A stretch of 64,000 nucleotides of DNA from Bacteroidota bacterium (GTDB taxonomy: Bacteria > Bacteroidota > Bacteroidia > Flavobacteriales_D > Crocinitomicaceae). Positions 35,246-43,932 of this stretch are shown here, piece after piece. Numbering within the stretch: position 1 is the stretch's first letter; every line of letters begins with the position of its first letter. The stretch spans positions 1,364,001-1,428,000 of the forward strand of contig JASBTZ010000003.1 in assembly GCA_030148165.1 (NCBI GenBank). The letters run 5' to 3'. Under the pieces are notes generated by a model. That model was not told the origin of the DNA. It made no database searches and saw nothing but the letters and a program-made list of their open reading frames with translations. The translations under genes and the position numbers were made by a program.

Positions 35246-36825
35246 CAACTGATATACTCATAATCGGATCCGGCATTGCCGGTCTAAATACCGCTTGTCA
35301 GCTAGCTAAGCTAAGACCTGATTTTGAAATTGTGATTGCTACCAAATCAACATTAGAAAATTCGAATTCTGCTAAAGCGCAAGGAGGAATTGCCATACCA
35401 AAAAATGACCCAGACAGTCTTCAGAAACACGTCGCCGACACTTTTCTTGCAGGGGATCAATTCGCGGACCCCAAATTGATTGAGGATATCTTGAAAGATG
35501 CTCATAGCGTTTTGGAACAAATGGAACTGTATGACTTACAATTCGACATGAACTCATCTGGCACTTTAGATAGAACCATCGAAGGAGGTCATTCTGAACG
35601 AAGAATCGTACACGTTAAAGATTTTACGGGTAAAGCCATGATTAATGCCATGATTAAAACGCTGAAAGGGTTTAAAAACATTACTATTCTGGAGAATCAT
35701 ATTTCAATTAATCTCTTACAAAATGAAGATCCTTCACATGGCTTCTCTTGTATAGGATCTACGTTTGTATCAACGATTACCGGTGAGGTCAATAATATCT
35801 TCGCCAAAGCAACCATCCTTGCGACTGGGGGAATCGGATCATTATACAAATCTTCAACAAACATTGCAGGAACAAACGGCGAGGGTTTAGTTTTAGCACA
35901 TGATATTGGCGCTGAATTATCAAACCTCGAATTTGTACAATTTCATCCAACGGGTCTTTCAGCACCCAAGCAAACTGTCCCCCTAATTTCAGAAGCACTA
36001 CGCGGTGAGGGTGCGCATTTGGTCAATGAACAAAATGAACGATTCATGTCAAAATACGACCCCAGGATGGAGCTTGCCCCTCGCGACATTGTGTCCAGAG
36101 CAATTGTTTTTGAATTAATAAACGATGACGCCAAACATGTTTATCTGGATGCAACACATATGAACACAGATAAGTTTATGGATCGTTTTCCTGAAATCTA
36201 TAAAATATGTTCGGAAGCAAACATTGACCCTAGAACTGATCGGATTCCAGTAGTTCCTATTCAACATTTTCATTGTGGTGGTATTGAGACGGATACAATG
36301 GGTAGAACTAATATAAACTCCTTATTTGCCTGTGGTGAATGCGCATGCACATCATTGCATGGTGCCAATCGCCTGGCTTCAAATTCTTTGCTGGAAGCTC
36401 TGATCATTTCAAAACGGGTAGCAGAACTAGTATCTGAAATACCTGATTACTCTAGCAAGAGTACAACAACTTCAAAGTACTCGGCGTATTCCTTGGCCGA
36501 TAATATGTACTTCGAAAAATTAAACCTTGAAATTCAAGATATTCTGACTAATGAAGTAGGCATCATAAGGACCAAAAACGGTCTCAATTATTCAATGGAA
36601 AGACTTAGGGAGATCGAAAACGCAATAAATCAGGCAACTCCTGAAGAGCGGTCGCTTCATTATCATGTACTAAAAAGTAAAGTAAAGTCAGCAATGTTCA
36701 TTACACAATCTGCTCTTCTGCGGGATACAAATTGTGGCTGTCATTTCAACATCAATGACCAGGAGCAGAGTCAACAAATTATTTCAAACACAACAGACCA
36801 AAATGGGCACTTTTCTGTTCGATAA
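35242..36825 (+). CDS. nadB: L-aspartate oxidase NadB
   Basis: 527 residues. FAD-binding start IIGSGIAGLNTACQLAKL, then SAKAQGGIA, the succinate-dehydrogenase-like active site segment EFVQFHPTGL, RGEGAHLVNEQNERF and the His/Arg motif CGECACTSLHGANRLASNSLLEAL. It makes iminoaspartate for NadA. The enzyme can use fumarate instead of O2, which fits expression from an FNR-like promoter. The 3' end overlaps the radical SAM gene by about 23 nt. Confidence 0.95.
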   Translation: MTTDILIIGSGIAGLNTACQLAKLRPDFEIVIATKSTLENSNSAKAQGGIAIPKNDPDSLQKHVADTFLAGDQFADPKLIEDILKDAHSVLEQMELYDLQFDMNSSGTLDRTIEGGHSERRIVHVKDFTGKAMINAMIKTLKGFKNITILENHISINLLQNEDPSHGFSCIGSTFVSTITGEVNNIFAKATILATGGIGSLYKSSTNIAGTNGEGLVLAHDIGAELSNLEFVQFHPTGLSAPKQTVPLISEALRGEGAHLVNEQNERFMSKYDPRMELAPRDIVSRAIVFELINDDAKHVYLDATHMNTDKFMDRFPEIYKICSEANIDPRTDRIPVVPIQHFHCGGIETDTMGRTNINSLFACGECACTSLHGANRLASNSLLEALIISKRVAELVSEIPDYSSKSTTTSKYSAYSLADNMYFEKLNLEIQDILTNEVGIIRTKNGLNYSMERLREIENAINQATPEERSLHYHVLKSKVKSAMFITQSALLRDTNCGCHFNINDQEQSQQIISNTTDQNGHFSVR

Positions 36826-37573
36826 AATCGTGTTTGGTCCTATTAAAAGTAGGCGCCTGGGTAATTCTCTGGGAATTAATCTACTCTCAACAGAACATAA
36901 GGTCTGCAATTTCGATTGCATTTACTGCGAATGTGGTCTCTCGAGCAAAACAATTCCGGTTAAAGAAAAATTCTGCCGCATAGAATTACTTTTTTCGGAA
37001 CTTGAAAAAGTGCTATCCTCGCAACGTGAAGTAGAAATAGATGCTATAACATATGCTGGCAACGGTGAACCAACCCTTCATCCTGCTTTTTTATCGATCG
37101 CGAAGAAAGTAGAGAACCTGCGTGATCGTTATAGTCCAAATTCGAAAATAGCATTACTCACTAACGGAACAACTATTAATAAGCCATCTGTACAACAGGC
37201 ATTTGAACATATCGACGATATTTTAATAAAACTCGATGCGGGCAATGATGAGTTAATCGCAGAGATCAACAAGCCCCTGTCTCATTTCGGCATCGACAAA
37301 TTGATAGCCGGTTTGAAACAATTAAAGACTCGTGTTAAAATACAATCGATGTTCCTTGAGGGTTCAGCTGATGGGAAAGACATCAGTAATACGACCAAGC
37401 AGAATGTCGATTCATGGTTAAACTGGGTCTCTCAAATTAATCCGGAAGAAGTCTACATTTATTCGATTGACAGAGATACCCCGATATCAACTTTACAGCC
37501 GGTCGGTCCTGATAAATTAGAACAAATTGCACAAAAAGTACGCAAGCTTGGAATTAAAACTATAGTAACATGA
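36803..37573 (+). CDS. Radical SAM protein of the COG0731 type, unknown substrate
   Basis: 256 residues from the ATG at 36803. A longer frame begins at 36734 but only overlaps nadB, and the chosen start gives the family N-terminus FGPIKSRRLGNSLGINLL. The cluster motif is CNFDCIYCECG, followed by GNGEPTLHPAF and TNGTT. The fold is a compact radical SAM barrel with no added Fe-S domain visible. Its function is unknown. It is coupled to nadB upstream and to a 60-residue membrane protein downstream (4-nt overlap), so it is part of the nad transcript. Confidence 0.85.
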   Translation: MGTFLFDKIVFGPIKSRRLGNSLGINLLSTEHKVCNFDCIYCECGLSSKTIPVKEKFCRIELLFSELEKVLSSQREVEIDAITYAGNGEPTLHPAFLSIAKKVENLRDRYSPNSKIALLTNGTTINKPSVQQAFEHIDDILIKLDAGNDELIAEINKPLSHFGIDKLIAGLKQLKTRVKIQSMFLEGSADGKDISNTTKQNVDSWLNWVSQINPEEVYIYSIDRDTPISTLQPVGPDKLEQIAQKVRKLGIKTIVT

Positions 37574-37752
37574 ACAATTATTTAATCCTCCCCATCGTCG
37601 CTTTCTATTTGGGTTTTGCCTTTCTGGTAGTGTTTTTATCAAGAAACCTCAACGGTACAACCGTCAAGAGTCGAATCCTCGTATTTAGCCCGATCATTCT
37701 TGGGTTTATAATGGGTATTACTTTGCTCTTTATGATCGTCGCTACATCTTAG
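37570..37752 (+). CDS. Small two-span membrane protein
   Basis: 60 residues, two hydrophobic helices (about 5-22 and 37-57) with a short charged loop RNLNGTTVKSR. The start codon overlaps the radical SAM stop (ATGA), which supports a real gene. Function unknown; the 3' end overlaps queD on the other strand by 11 nt. Confidence 0.6.
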   Translation: MNNYLILPIVAFYLGFAFLVVFLSRNLNGTTVKSRILVFSPIILGFIMGITLLFMIVATS

Positions 37753-38104
37753 GCTCATAGATGGCTCCGGAGCTTGGCGTTTCTCTTAGCTCAACTCGAA
37801 TCAATTCGGGTAGCGAAGGTTTCAACTTATGAAACCACCAGATACAGAATAGTTCGCATGTCGGATTTTCCAGGCCTTCGACTTCATTAATAAGTTTGTG
37901 GTCTACCAATTTCAGAACTTCATTTACAGTTTGCTTGATCTCTCCAAAATCAGCAACCCAACCCGCTGGTTCATTCACTTCACCACGAAGAACAATCTTT
38001 AAATGATAGGTATGACCATGAAGCTGTCTGCATTTATGATTAACCGGAACATTAGGTAAATAATGGGCGGAGTCAAATACAAATTCTTTATAAATTTCAA
38101 TCAT
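37742..38104 (-). CDS. queD: 6-carboxy-5,6,7,8-tetrahydropterin synthase QueD
   Basis: 120 residues, close to E. coli QueD in layout: FVFDSAHYLPN (Zn His14), HKCRQLHGHTYHL (catalytic Cys25, Zn His29 and His31), GWVADFGEIK, LENPTCELF and a final ELRETPSSGAIYEP. It makes carboxytetrahydropterin for queuosine. It overlaps ctaA by 8 nt, and is likely transcribed with it. Confidence 0.93.
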   Translation of the reverse strand: MIEIYKEFVFDSAHYLPNVPVNHKCRQLHGHTYHLKIVLRGEVNEPAGWVADFGEIKQTVNEVLKLVDHKLINEVEGLENPTCELFCIWWFHKLKPSLPELIRVELRETPSSGAIYEPKM

Positions 38105-39143
38105 AGCTTTTTTTCCTTTTGGCGGTAAACAAACTGAAAGTAACTGCCATTAACAGAAGCAATGCGACCAACTGATGTAACACCCCAAGCTCAATAGGAA
38201 CGGCATAGATCAGGGTCGTTATACCAAGTAATATCTGGATTATAAATAAGGTCAGGATTAGTTTTAAACCAAGTTTTTGACTTACAGAAAGGTTCCATTT
38301 TCTGGATCTGATCAGAACGAATACAAAGTAAGCGAGTATGACAATTGGCAACCAACGATGAATGAACTGAACCCAACCACCATTTAAAAATAAAGAACTC
38401 ATCCCTTCCCTGTCTATATACATCATCATTTCAGAAGGTAGCCACGAATCGTTCATTTTTGGAAATGAATTATACATTAATCCTGCCTTTAAGCCAGAGA
38501 CGAATGCACCGTAAGTTACTTGAAGTAAGAATAGTATAAGTAGTAAGGAAATGTGCTTTTTAAGTTGAGAATGACCAGAGCGAACCTCGTATTTAATTGA
38601 CAGGGCAGTGTAGTATATATACAAGACCAACGAAAGAGCTGTAATTAAGTGAGCAGCCAACCTAATGTGACTGACATGAGGAATGTCTTTTAATCCGCTT
38701 TTAACCATAAACCATCCTAAGACACCCTGAAAAAGACCCCAGGAAAAAATAATGAGAACGCTTCGTTTTAACTTTTTATCAAAGTAACCCCGTAGCCAAT
38801 AATAAACGGCCGGGATGAGGAAAACCAAGCCCAGAATTCGACCTAATAAGCGATGCAGATACTCCCAAAAGAAGATCTTTTTATAATCCTGTATTGAAAA
38901 GTCACTATTGTAGGTACGAAACTCTGGTGTCTGCCTATAAAGATTGAACGATTCCTCCCACTCCTTCTCAGACAATGGAGGAATTGCTCCAACAATTGGT
39001 TCCCACTTGACCATCGACAAACCAGACTGAGTTAATCTGGTAATGCCTCCTACTACTATCATCAATCCAATTAACACACAACCCAATACCAACCATCGAA
39101 AAACAGCTTTTCGCTCTCTACCATATGATGATCGGACCTTCAT
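38097..39143 (-). CDS. ctaA: Heme A synthase (CtaA/COX15 family)
   Basis: 348 residues, eight hydrophobic segments. Motifs are GGITRLTQSGLSMVKWEPIVGAIPP near the N-terminus, FFWEYLHRLLGRILG (heme His), HIRLAAHLITAL, GAFVSGLKAGLMYNSFPKM, WVQFIHRWLP and LGVLHQLVAL. It oxidises heme O to heme A for aa3-type oxidases. It sits with queD behind an FNR-like palindrome, which is unexpected for an enzyme serving aerobic respiration. Confidence 0.95.
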   Translation of the reverse strand: MKVRSSYGRERKAVFRWLVLGCVLIGLMIVVGGITRLTQSGLSMVKWEPIVGAIPPLSEKEWEESFNLYRQTPEFRTYNSDFSIQDYKKIFFWEYLHRLLGRILGLVFLIPAVYYWLRGYFDKKLKRSVLIIFSWGLFQGVLGWFMVKSGLKDIPHVSHIRLAAHLITALSLVLYIYYTALSIKYEVRSGHSQLKKHISLLLILFLLQVTYGAFVSGLKAGLMYNSFPKMNDSWLPSEMMMYIDREGMSSLFLNGGWVQFIHRWLPIVILAYFVFVLIRSRKWNLSVSQKLGLKLILTLFIIQILLGITTLIYAVPIELGVLHQLVALLLLMAVTFSLFTAKRKKSYD

Positions 39144-39173
39144 TTACGTACTTCTTAATAATAATTCGCCTCA

Positions 39174-39216
39174 CAAAATTAGAGCATTTGATAGATTGAA
39201 TATTGATCTATATCAT
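39174..39216 (-). promoter_or_regulatory. FNR-like operator and promoter of ctaA-queD
   Basis: Palindrome TTGATCTATATCAT at 39203-39216. An exact -7 element TAATTTTG lies on the minus strand at 39181-39174 with 35.5-bp spacing. On the plus strand towards the ribonucleotide reductase no -7 element is found at the expected distance. Confidence 0.6.
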
Positions 39217-39324
39217 ACTTATAACTGATTACACAGCAAATTGTGCATACAATCAAATTTATTTTAGAAATACCAGTTCGAAATTGAACTTATTTAGTAG
39301 CTACCATTTTTAAAAGACGAAATT

Positions 39325-41886
39325 ATGATTGCAGGTAAAAAAAATTCCGAGACTAAAGACAAATCCCCCTTTTTCACCTTCGAAGAAGTGCTTCAAAAAA
39401 GTATGGAGTATTTCAAGGGCGATGAATTAGCAGCTACCACATGGATGAACAAATACGCCATAAAAAATAATAATGGGCAATTCCTCGAAAGATCTCCCGA
39501 TGAAATGCACAAAAGAATGGCGAAGGAATTCAGTCGAATGGAAGAGAAGTTTACCGATAATGCATTGGAATTTGAAAAAGAACATCTTTCCACCTATGGA
39601 CAAAAGCGGAAGAAGTTGACCAGTGATGCAATCTATCATTTGTTTAAAGACTTTAAATATGTTATTCCACAAGGCAGTGTTATGTCAGGTCTCGGCAATA
39701 ATCATATGCTTTCATCTCTATCAAATTGTGTTGTAATGCCTGAGATTGAGGATTCTTATGGGGGAATCTTTAAAACTGATCAACAATTAGCTCAGTTGTT
39801 CAAAAGACGCTGTGGTGTAGGAATTGACTTGTCATCATTGCGCCCAGCTCATTCTCCTGTAGAAAATGCAGCAGGAACAACATCAGGAGCTGTGTCTTTT
39901 ATGCATCGATTTTCAAACACTACCCGCGAAGTTGCACAAAATGGCAGACGAGGGGCGTTGATGTTAACCATGGATATTGCTCATCCCGATATAGCAGATT
40001 TTGTTACGGTGAAGCAGGATTTGTCAAAAGTTACAGGAGCAAATATCTCCGTCCGCTTGTCCGATGAATTCATGCAAGCGGTCCAAAATGACACTACTTA
40101 TACGCATAGGTGGCCGATAGATTCTGACAATCCACTTTTTACGAAGACAGTACAAGCAAAAGAGCTATGGCAAACGATTATAGATTGTGCCCACAACACT
40201 GCGGAACCTGGACTCATATTCTGGGATCGACAACACCATTATTCAACCTCATCTATTTATCCAGGATTTAAAAATACGTCTACAAATCCATGTTCCGAAA
40301 TAGCAATGCAAGGAGGAGACAGTTGTCGACTTATTGCTATAAACCTATTGAGTTTTGTTGATCAACCTTATACTGAGAAAGCGACATTCAACTTTGAAAA
40401 GTTTTATGAAGTGACATACGAAACCCAACGATTAATGGACGATCTGGTAGATCTGGAACTGGAGGCAATTGATAAAATATTAACCAAGGTCCAAGCTGAT
40501 CCGGAGCCGGATGATGTCAAACGAAATGAGATTGAAACATGGCAATTATTGCGTGAAACCGGAAGAAAGGGCCGAAGAACAGGATTGGGTTTCACAGCGC
40601 TTGCAGATACAGTTGCGGCATTAAACTTAAAGTTTGATTCGAATGAAGCAATCGATGAAATCGACAAGATAATGCGCGAAAAATGCAAGGCGGAGTTCGA
40701 AAGCTCAATCGACCTGGCAGTTGAACGAGGAAGCTTTGAGATATTCGATCCGGAAATTGAAAAGCAATCAGAATTCATCCAAATGCTTGAGGAGGAATTT
40801 CCGGATGTTTATCACAGAATGATGTATCATGGAAGAAGAAATATATCGATTAGCACAGTTGCACCAACCGGAAGTCTAAGTATGTTAGCTCAAACTTCTT
40901 CAGGAATTGAACCTGTGTTCATGACCCACTATACAAGAAGACGAAAGATCACAGATGAGAACGACAAAGTAGACTTTGTTGATGATATGGGAGATAAGTG
41001 GCAGGAATTCGATGTTTATCATCCAGGACTAAAAAAATGGATGGATCTTTATCCTGATAAGCGTATTGAAGACAGTCCGTACTTCGGATCGACAGCTCCT
41101 GAAATTGATTGGCAGCAACGAATTAAAATTCAGTCAGTGGTCCAAAAATATGTGACTCATTCCATAAGTTCTACCATCAACCTTCCAAATGACGTGACCA
41201 AAGAAAGGGTTAGTGATATCTATCTCGAATCCTGGTTGCAAGGATTAAAAGGGATAACGGTTTATCGCGATGGCTCTCGATCAGGAGTAATCATAAATAA
41301 GGAAGATGCTCAGTCTATCAATTCAGAAATATTAGACACGAAACCTCCTAAACGTCCGGATATCCTTGAGGCTGATGTTATTAGATTTAATAATAATCAT
41401 GAAAAGTGGATTGCAGTTGTAGGTCTATTAAATGATCGGCCATACGAAATATTCACGGGTCGGGCGGAAGATTCGTTTTATCTGCCAGGCTTTGTTGAAA
41501 AAGGATTCATTCTGAAAAATAAATCCGAAAACGGAAGTTCCAGATACGATTTTCAATACTGTGATAAAGAAGCTTACAAGGTTACTATTCAAGGATTGTC
41601 GAGATCATTCGACAAAGAATGCTGGAATTATGCGAAACTGATTTCCAGTGTCCTAAGACACGGTATGCCACTACCATATGTTGTCGACCTGGTTACGAAC
41701 CTGGATTTACATCATGACAATATCAACACCTGGAAAAATGGTGTAGCCAGAGCTCTCAAAAAATATATCGCGGATGGAACGCTGGCTCCTGATCATGTTT
41801 GCCCTTCTTGCGATGATCCGGATGGACTTATCTATGAAGAAGGTTGCCTCAAATGTAAAAGTTGTGGTCACAGTAAATGCGGTTAA
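39325..41886 (+). CDS. nrdJ: Adenosylcobalamin-dependent (class II) ribonucleotide reductase
   Basis: 853 residues. The first redox Cys is in SLSNCVVMPEIEDSYGGI, and the active-site signature reads TNPCSEIAMQGGDSCRL. RRCGVGIDLSSLRP and TVAPTGSLSMLA also match the class II enzyme. The C-terminus has a zinc-ribbon-like CPSCDDPDGL...CLKCKSC. It uses B12 to make the radical and so works with or without oxygen. The gene has its own leader and ends at a strong terminator. Its presence beside the anaerobic genes gives dNTP synthesis under anoxia; B12 supply genes are not in the window. Confidence 0.95.
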   Translation: MIAGKKNSETKDKSPFFTFEEVLQKSMEYFKGDELAATTWMNKYAIKNNNGQFLERSPDEMHKRMAKEFSRMEEKFTDNALEFEKEHLSTYGQKRKKLTSDAIYHLFKDFKYVIPQGSVMSGLGNNHMLSSLSNCVVMPEIEDSYGGIFKTDQQLAQLFKRRCGVGIDLSSLRPAHSPVENAAGTTSGAVSFMHRFSNTTREVAQNGRRGALMLTMDIAHPDIADFVTVKQDLSKVTGANISVRLSDEFMQAVQNDTTYTHRWPIDSDNPLFTKTVQAKELWQTIIDCAHNTAEPGLIFWDRQHHYSTSSIYPGFKNTSTNPCSEIAMQGGDSCRLIAINLLSFVDQPYTEKATFNFEKFYEVTYETQRLMDDLVDLELEAIDKILTKVQADPEPDDVKRNEIETWQLLRETGRKGRRTGLGFTALADTVAALNLKFDSNEAIDEIDKIMREKCKAEFESSIDLAVERGSFEIFDPEIEKQSEFIQMLEEEFPDVYHRMMYHGRRNISISTVAPTGSLSMLAQTSSGIEPVFMTHYTRRRKITDENDKVDFVDDMGDKWQEFDVYHPGLKKWMDLYPDKRIEDSPYFGSTAPEIDWQQRIKIQSVVQKYVTHSISSTINLPNDVTKERVSDIYLESWLQGLKGITVYRDGSRSGVIINKEDAQSINSEILDTKPPKRPDILEADVIRFNNNHEKWIAVVGLLNDRPYEIFTGRAEDSFYLPGFVEKGFILKNKSENGSSRYDFQYCDKEAYKVTIQGLSRSFDKECWNYAKLISSVLRHGMPLPYVVDLVTNLDLHHDNINTWKNGVARALKKYIADGTLAPDHVCPSCDDPDGLIYEEGCLKCKSCGHSKCG

Positions 41887-41904
41887 TTCGCACATAAGTC
41901 AAAC

Positions 41905-41933
41905 AAAAAAGGGACGCATTAGCGTCCCTTTTT
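41905..41933. terminator. Bidirectional terminator between nrdJ and the MauG-family gene
   Basis: GGGACGC-ATTA-GCGTCCC, with an A-run before and a T-run after, so it can act on both strands. It lies between two convergent genes. Confidence 0.9.
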
Positions 41934-41961
41934 CGTGATTAGTGAAATCTATCGATACCAA

Positions 41962-42972
41962 TCAATTTGGATCAGATAGATCTGGGTTGTTGATAAACGA
42001 AGAATCTGTAAGTGTCTTAAGAAATAGAAGGAGGTTTTCTTTCTCCTGCGCAGTTAAGCCAGCACCGCCGGATTGCACCTTTTTCATCAGTGGATCAATT
42101 GTTTCTGACCATTGTAAACCACTGGAATAAAACTCGATAACTTCCTCGAGCGTCTGATACCTGGCATCATGCATATAAGGGCCTGTGAGTTCAATGTTTC
42201 TTAGTGTCGGAGTCTTGAATTTACCCAAGTCGCCCGGATTATTCGTCTCCTCGTATCTACCATCATCCGGGAATTGATCCAAACCATTATTGTGAAATAG
42301 ATTGTCCGTCATTAAAGCTCCCCCATGACAGTGAAAACAATCGCCACGTTCCGAAAAGAAAATATCATAACCATCCCATTCCTGTGGCGTGAAAAATTCC
42401 GTTCCCTGAAGCATTCCATCATAACGGGAACGATAGGAGTTTAACGTTCTAAAGAACTGCGCTAAAGCTCTGGCCGCAAGCTTTGTAGTGATTTTACTCG
42501 TGCCAAATGCCTCTTTAAACATCGCAGGATATTCTTCATCAGCCTGCAATACGCTTACATCAGTTCCAAAAAAGTCTTCAACTTCAAACAGCATGATATC
42601 TTCCAGCTCTCCTTGTACATGACCGTTCCACAAGAAATTAGTGGAGAAACCAAGGTTAACATGTGGCATACAGTTACTTGACGGTGAGCTGAACGAGTTT
42701 TGTTGATTATGACAAAATGAGCACGACAATGATTGAGAAGGATGTAATTTTACATCATAATAAAGCTTCCTGCCTAACCTGATTCCTTCCACTGTCAACT
42801 TATTGTGAGAAGGAATTTCCATGTCCGGAAAATATGATGGAAAGCTTAAGTGATGAGGTGTTGGATTGTAATTTTGAATACGATCATTCTTACAAGCTGT
42901 TACAAGACCGAGGAGAATCAGACTAAAACAACCAATAAATAATCTATTGAATTGTACCCAAAGTAAAGACAT
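41962..42972 (-). CDS. mbnH: Diheme cytochrome c peroxidase/MauG family lipoprotein, MbnH-like
   Basis: 336 residues from the ATG at 42972; ATG 42981 is also possible. N-terminal lipoprotein signal with lipobox LVTAC. Two heme c motifs, CSFCH and CFHCH, in the MauG/CcpA layout, with KTPTLRNIELTGPYMHDAR near the C-terminal domain. The partner directly upstream is an MbnP-family protein, so this is best read as MbnH. In the known pair MbnH oxidises a Trp of MbnP to kynurenine and thereby makes a copper site. It overlaps the end of the upstream gene by about 29 nt. A plain cytochrome c peroxidase function is the alternative. Confidence 0.85.
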   Translation of the reverse strand: MSLLWVQFNRLFIGCFSLILLGLVTACKNDRIQNYNPTPHHLSFPSYFPDMEIPSHNKLTVEGIRLGRKLYYDVKLHPSQSLSCSFCHNQQNSFSSPSSNCMPHVNLGFSTNFLWNGHVQGELEDIMLFEVEDFFGTDVSVLQADEEYPAMFKEAFGTSKITTKLAARALAQFFRTLNSYRSRYDGMLQGTEFFTPQEWDGYDIFFSERGDCFHCHGGALMTDNLFHNNGLDQFPDDGRYEETNNPGDLGKFKTPTLRNIELTGPYMHDARYQTLEEVIEFYSSGLQWSETIDPLMKKVQSGGAGLTAQEKENLLLFLKTLTDSSFINNPDLSDPN

Positions 42973-43744
42973 CTGTTCCATTTTCCATTAGTGTTTGTTG
43001 TGCGGAAGAATTGCCCATAATTCCTCCACTAAATACATTAAAGTCATATAAATTAGGTTGCTGAAACCAGTTTTCAATATTCATGATAATGGGAACATAA
43101 ACATCATTGTCCGTGATCGTGAACGATTGATTCACCGTCACTTTAAAACTATATGGTACTCCTAACAATCGACCGGTGTGAACAGCGTAGTTATTAATGA
43201 CACCCGAAGAATCATATTTTCCTTCCAGTTTCATGTTGTGATATCCTCCGCCCATAGGAGTTGGCCATTCCATCAATGTTTCCGGTGGATTATTAAAATA
43301 ACCGGTGATATTGTAGGCTTCAGCTACACCAAATGTAAAGCCAACACCTGTATAAGACGTATTCGGAATAGCTTGTTTAAAATCAAGTACAACACCCGTT
43401 CCTTCCCTCACATCGACATAGTGAATATTCGATAGAATAATCGAATCACCTGACGTTTGGTACAATACCAGATCAGAAATAAAATATTTCAGTTGCTCAA
43501 TGCTGAAATCATAGCCAGCCGGATGCGTGTAGGACAGCGAATCAAAATCGAAGGATTGTGCATTTAATTGATGCTTGAATTCAACACTTGAACTGTAAGT
43601 AGGGTTTGGATAGATACATGATCCATCATCCTTCTTTGCTTTCTCTGAATAATTTGAAGCTGTTGGATCGGTACAGCCCTCCTTTTTGCAGCCAAGTAGA
43701 AAAACTATCAGTGCTGCAAACACTAAAATCTCACCCTTCATCAT
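42944..43744 (-). CDS. mbnP: MbnP-family copper-binding lipoprotein
   Basis: About 266 residues from the ATG at 43744. Lipoprotein signal with lipobox FLLGC, then a short CTDPTASNYSEKAKKDDGSC repeat of the Bacteroidota surface type. The remaining part matches MbnP: YDFSIEQLKYFISDLVLY, SNIHYVDVREGTG, VGFTFGV, MEWPTPMGGGYHNMKLEGKY and HTGRLLG. Several Trp, Met and His residues could form the copper/kynurenine site. It is paired with the diheme peroxidase downstream. Role: periplasmic copper binding; whether it serves a copper enzyme of denitrification is unknown. Confidence 0.83.
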   Translation of the reverse strand: MMKGEILVFAALIVFLLGCKKEGCTDPTASNYSEKAKKDDGSCIYPNPTYSSSVEFKHQLNAQSFDFDSLSYTHPAGYDFSIEQLKYFISDLVLYQTSGDSIILSNIHYVDVREGTGVVLDFKQAIPNTSYTGVGFTFGVAEAYNITGYFNNPPETLMEWPTPMGGGYHNMKLEGKYDSSGVINNYAVHTGRLLGVPYSFKVTVNQSFTITDNDVYVPIIMNIENWFQQPNLYDFNVFSGGIMGNSSAQQTLMENGTDVFTLGTIQ

Positions 43745-43882
43745 ACTTTGTATCCGATTATTGTAAGGCAATTTACCACATGTTCAAGATAAATTCTATG
43801 ATGGGAATCATATCGGATATTGATAATAGCTCAAGCTGATCGTATCCAGCTCCATCTGAAAACCAAAAAGCATGAAAAAGAA

Positions 43883-43907
43883 AAAGGCTCTCCGATGGAG
43901 AGCCTTT
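43883..43907 (-). terminator. Terminator of the nar operon
   Basis: An 11-bp perfect stem AAAGGCTCTCC / GGAGAGCCTTT with a 3-nt loop, followed on the minus strand by TTTTTCTTTTT. It lies 26 nt after the narI stop. Confidence 0.88.
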
Positions 43908-43932
43908 GAGGATTTGCCTTTCGAGAATAGAA

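Noticed and set aside
43799-43815. GGGAATCATATCGGATAT as another FNR-like site before the MbnP gene
   Set aside because: Only one ATCA half-site is present and the TGAT half is missing at the correct spacing.
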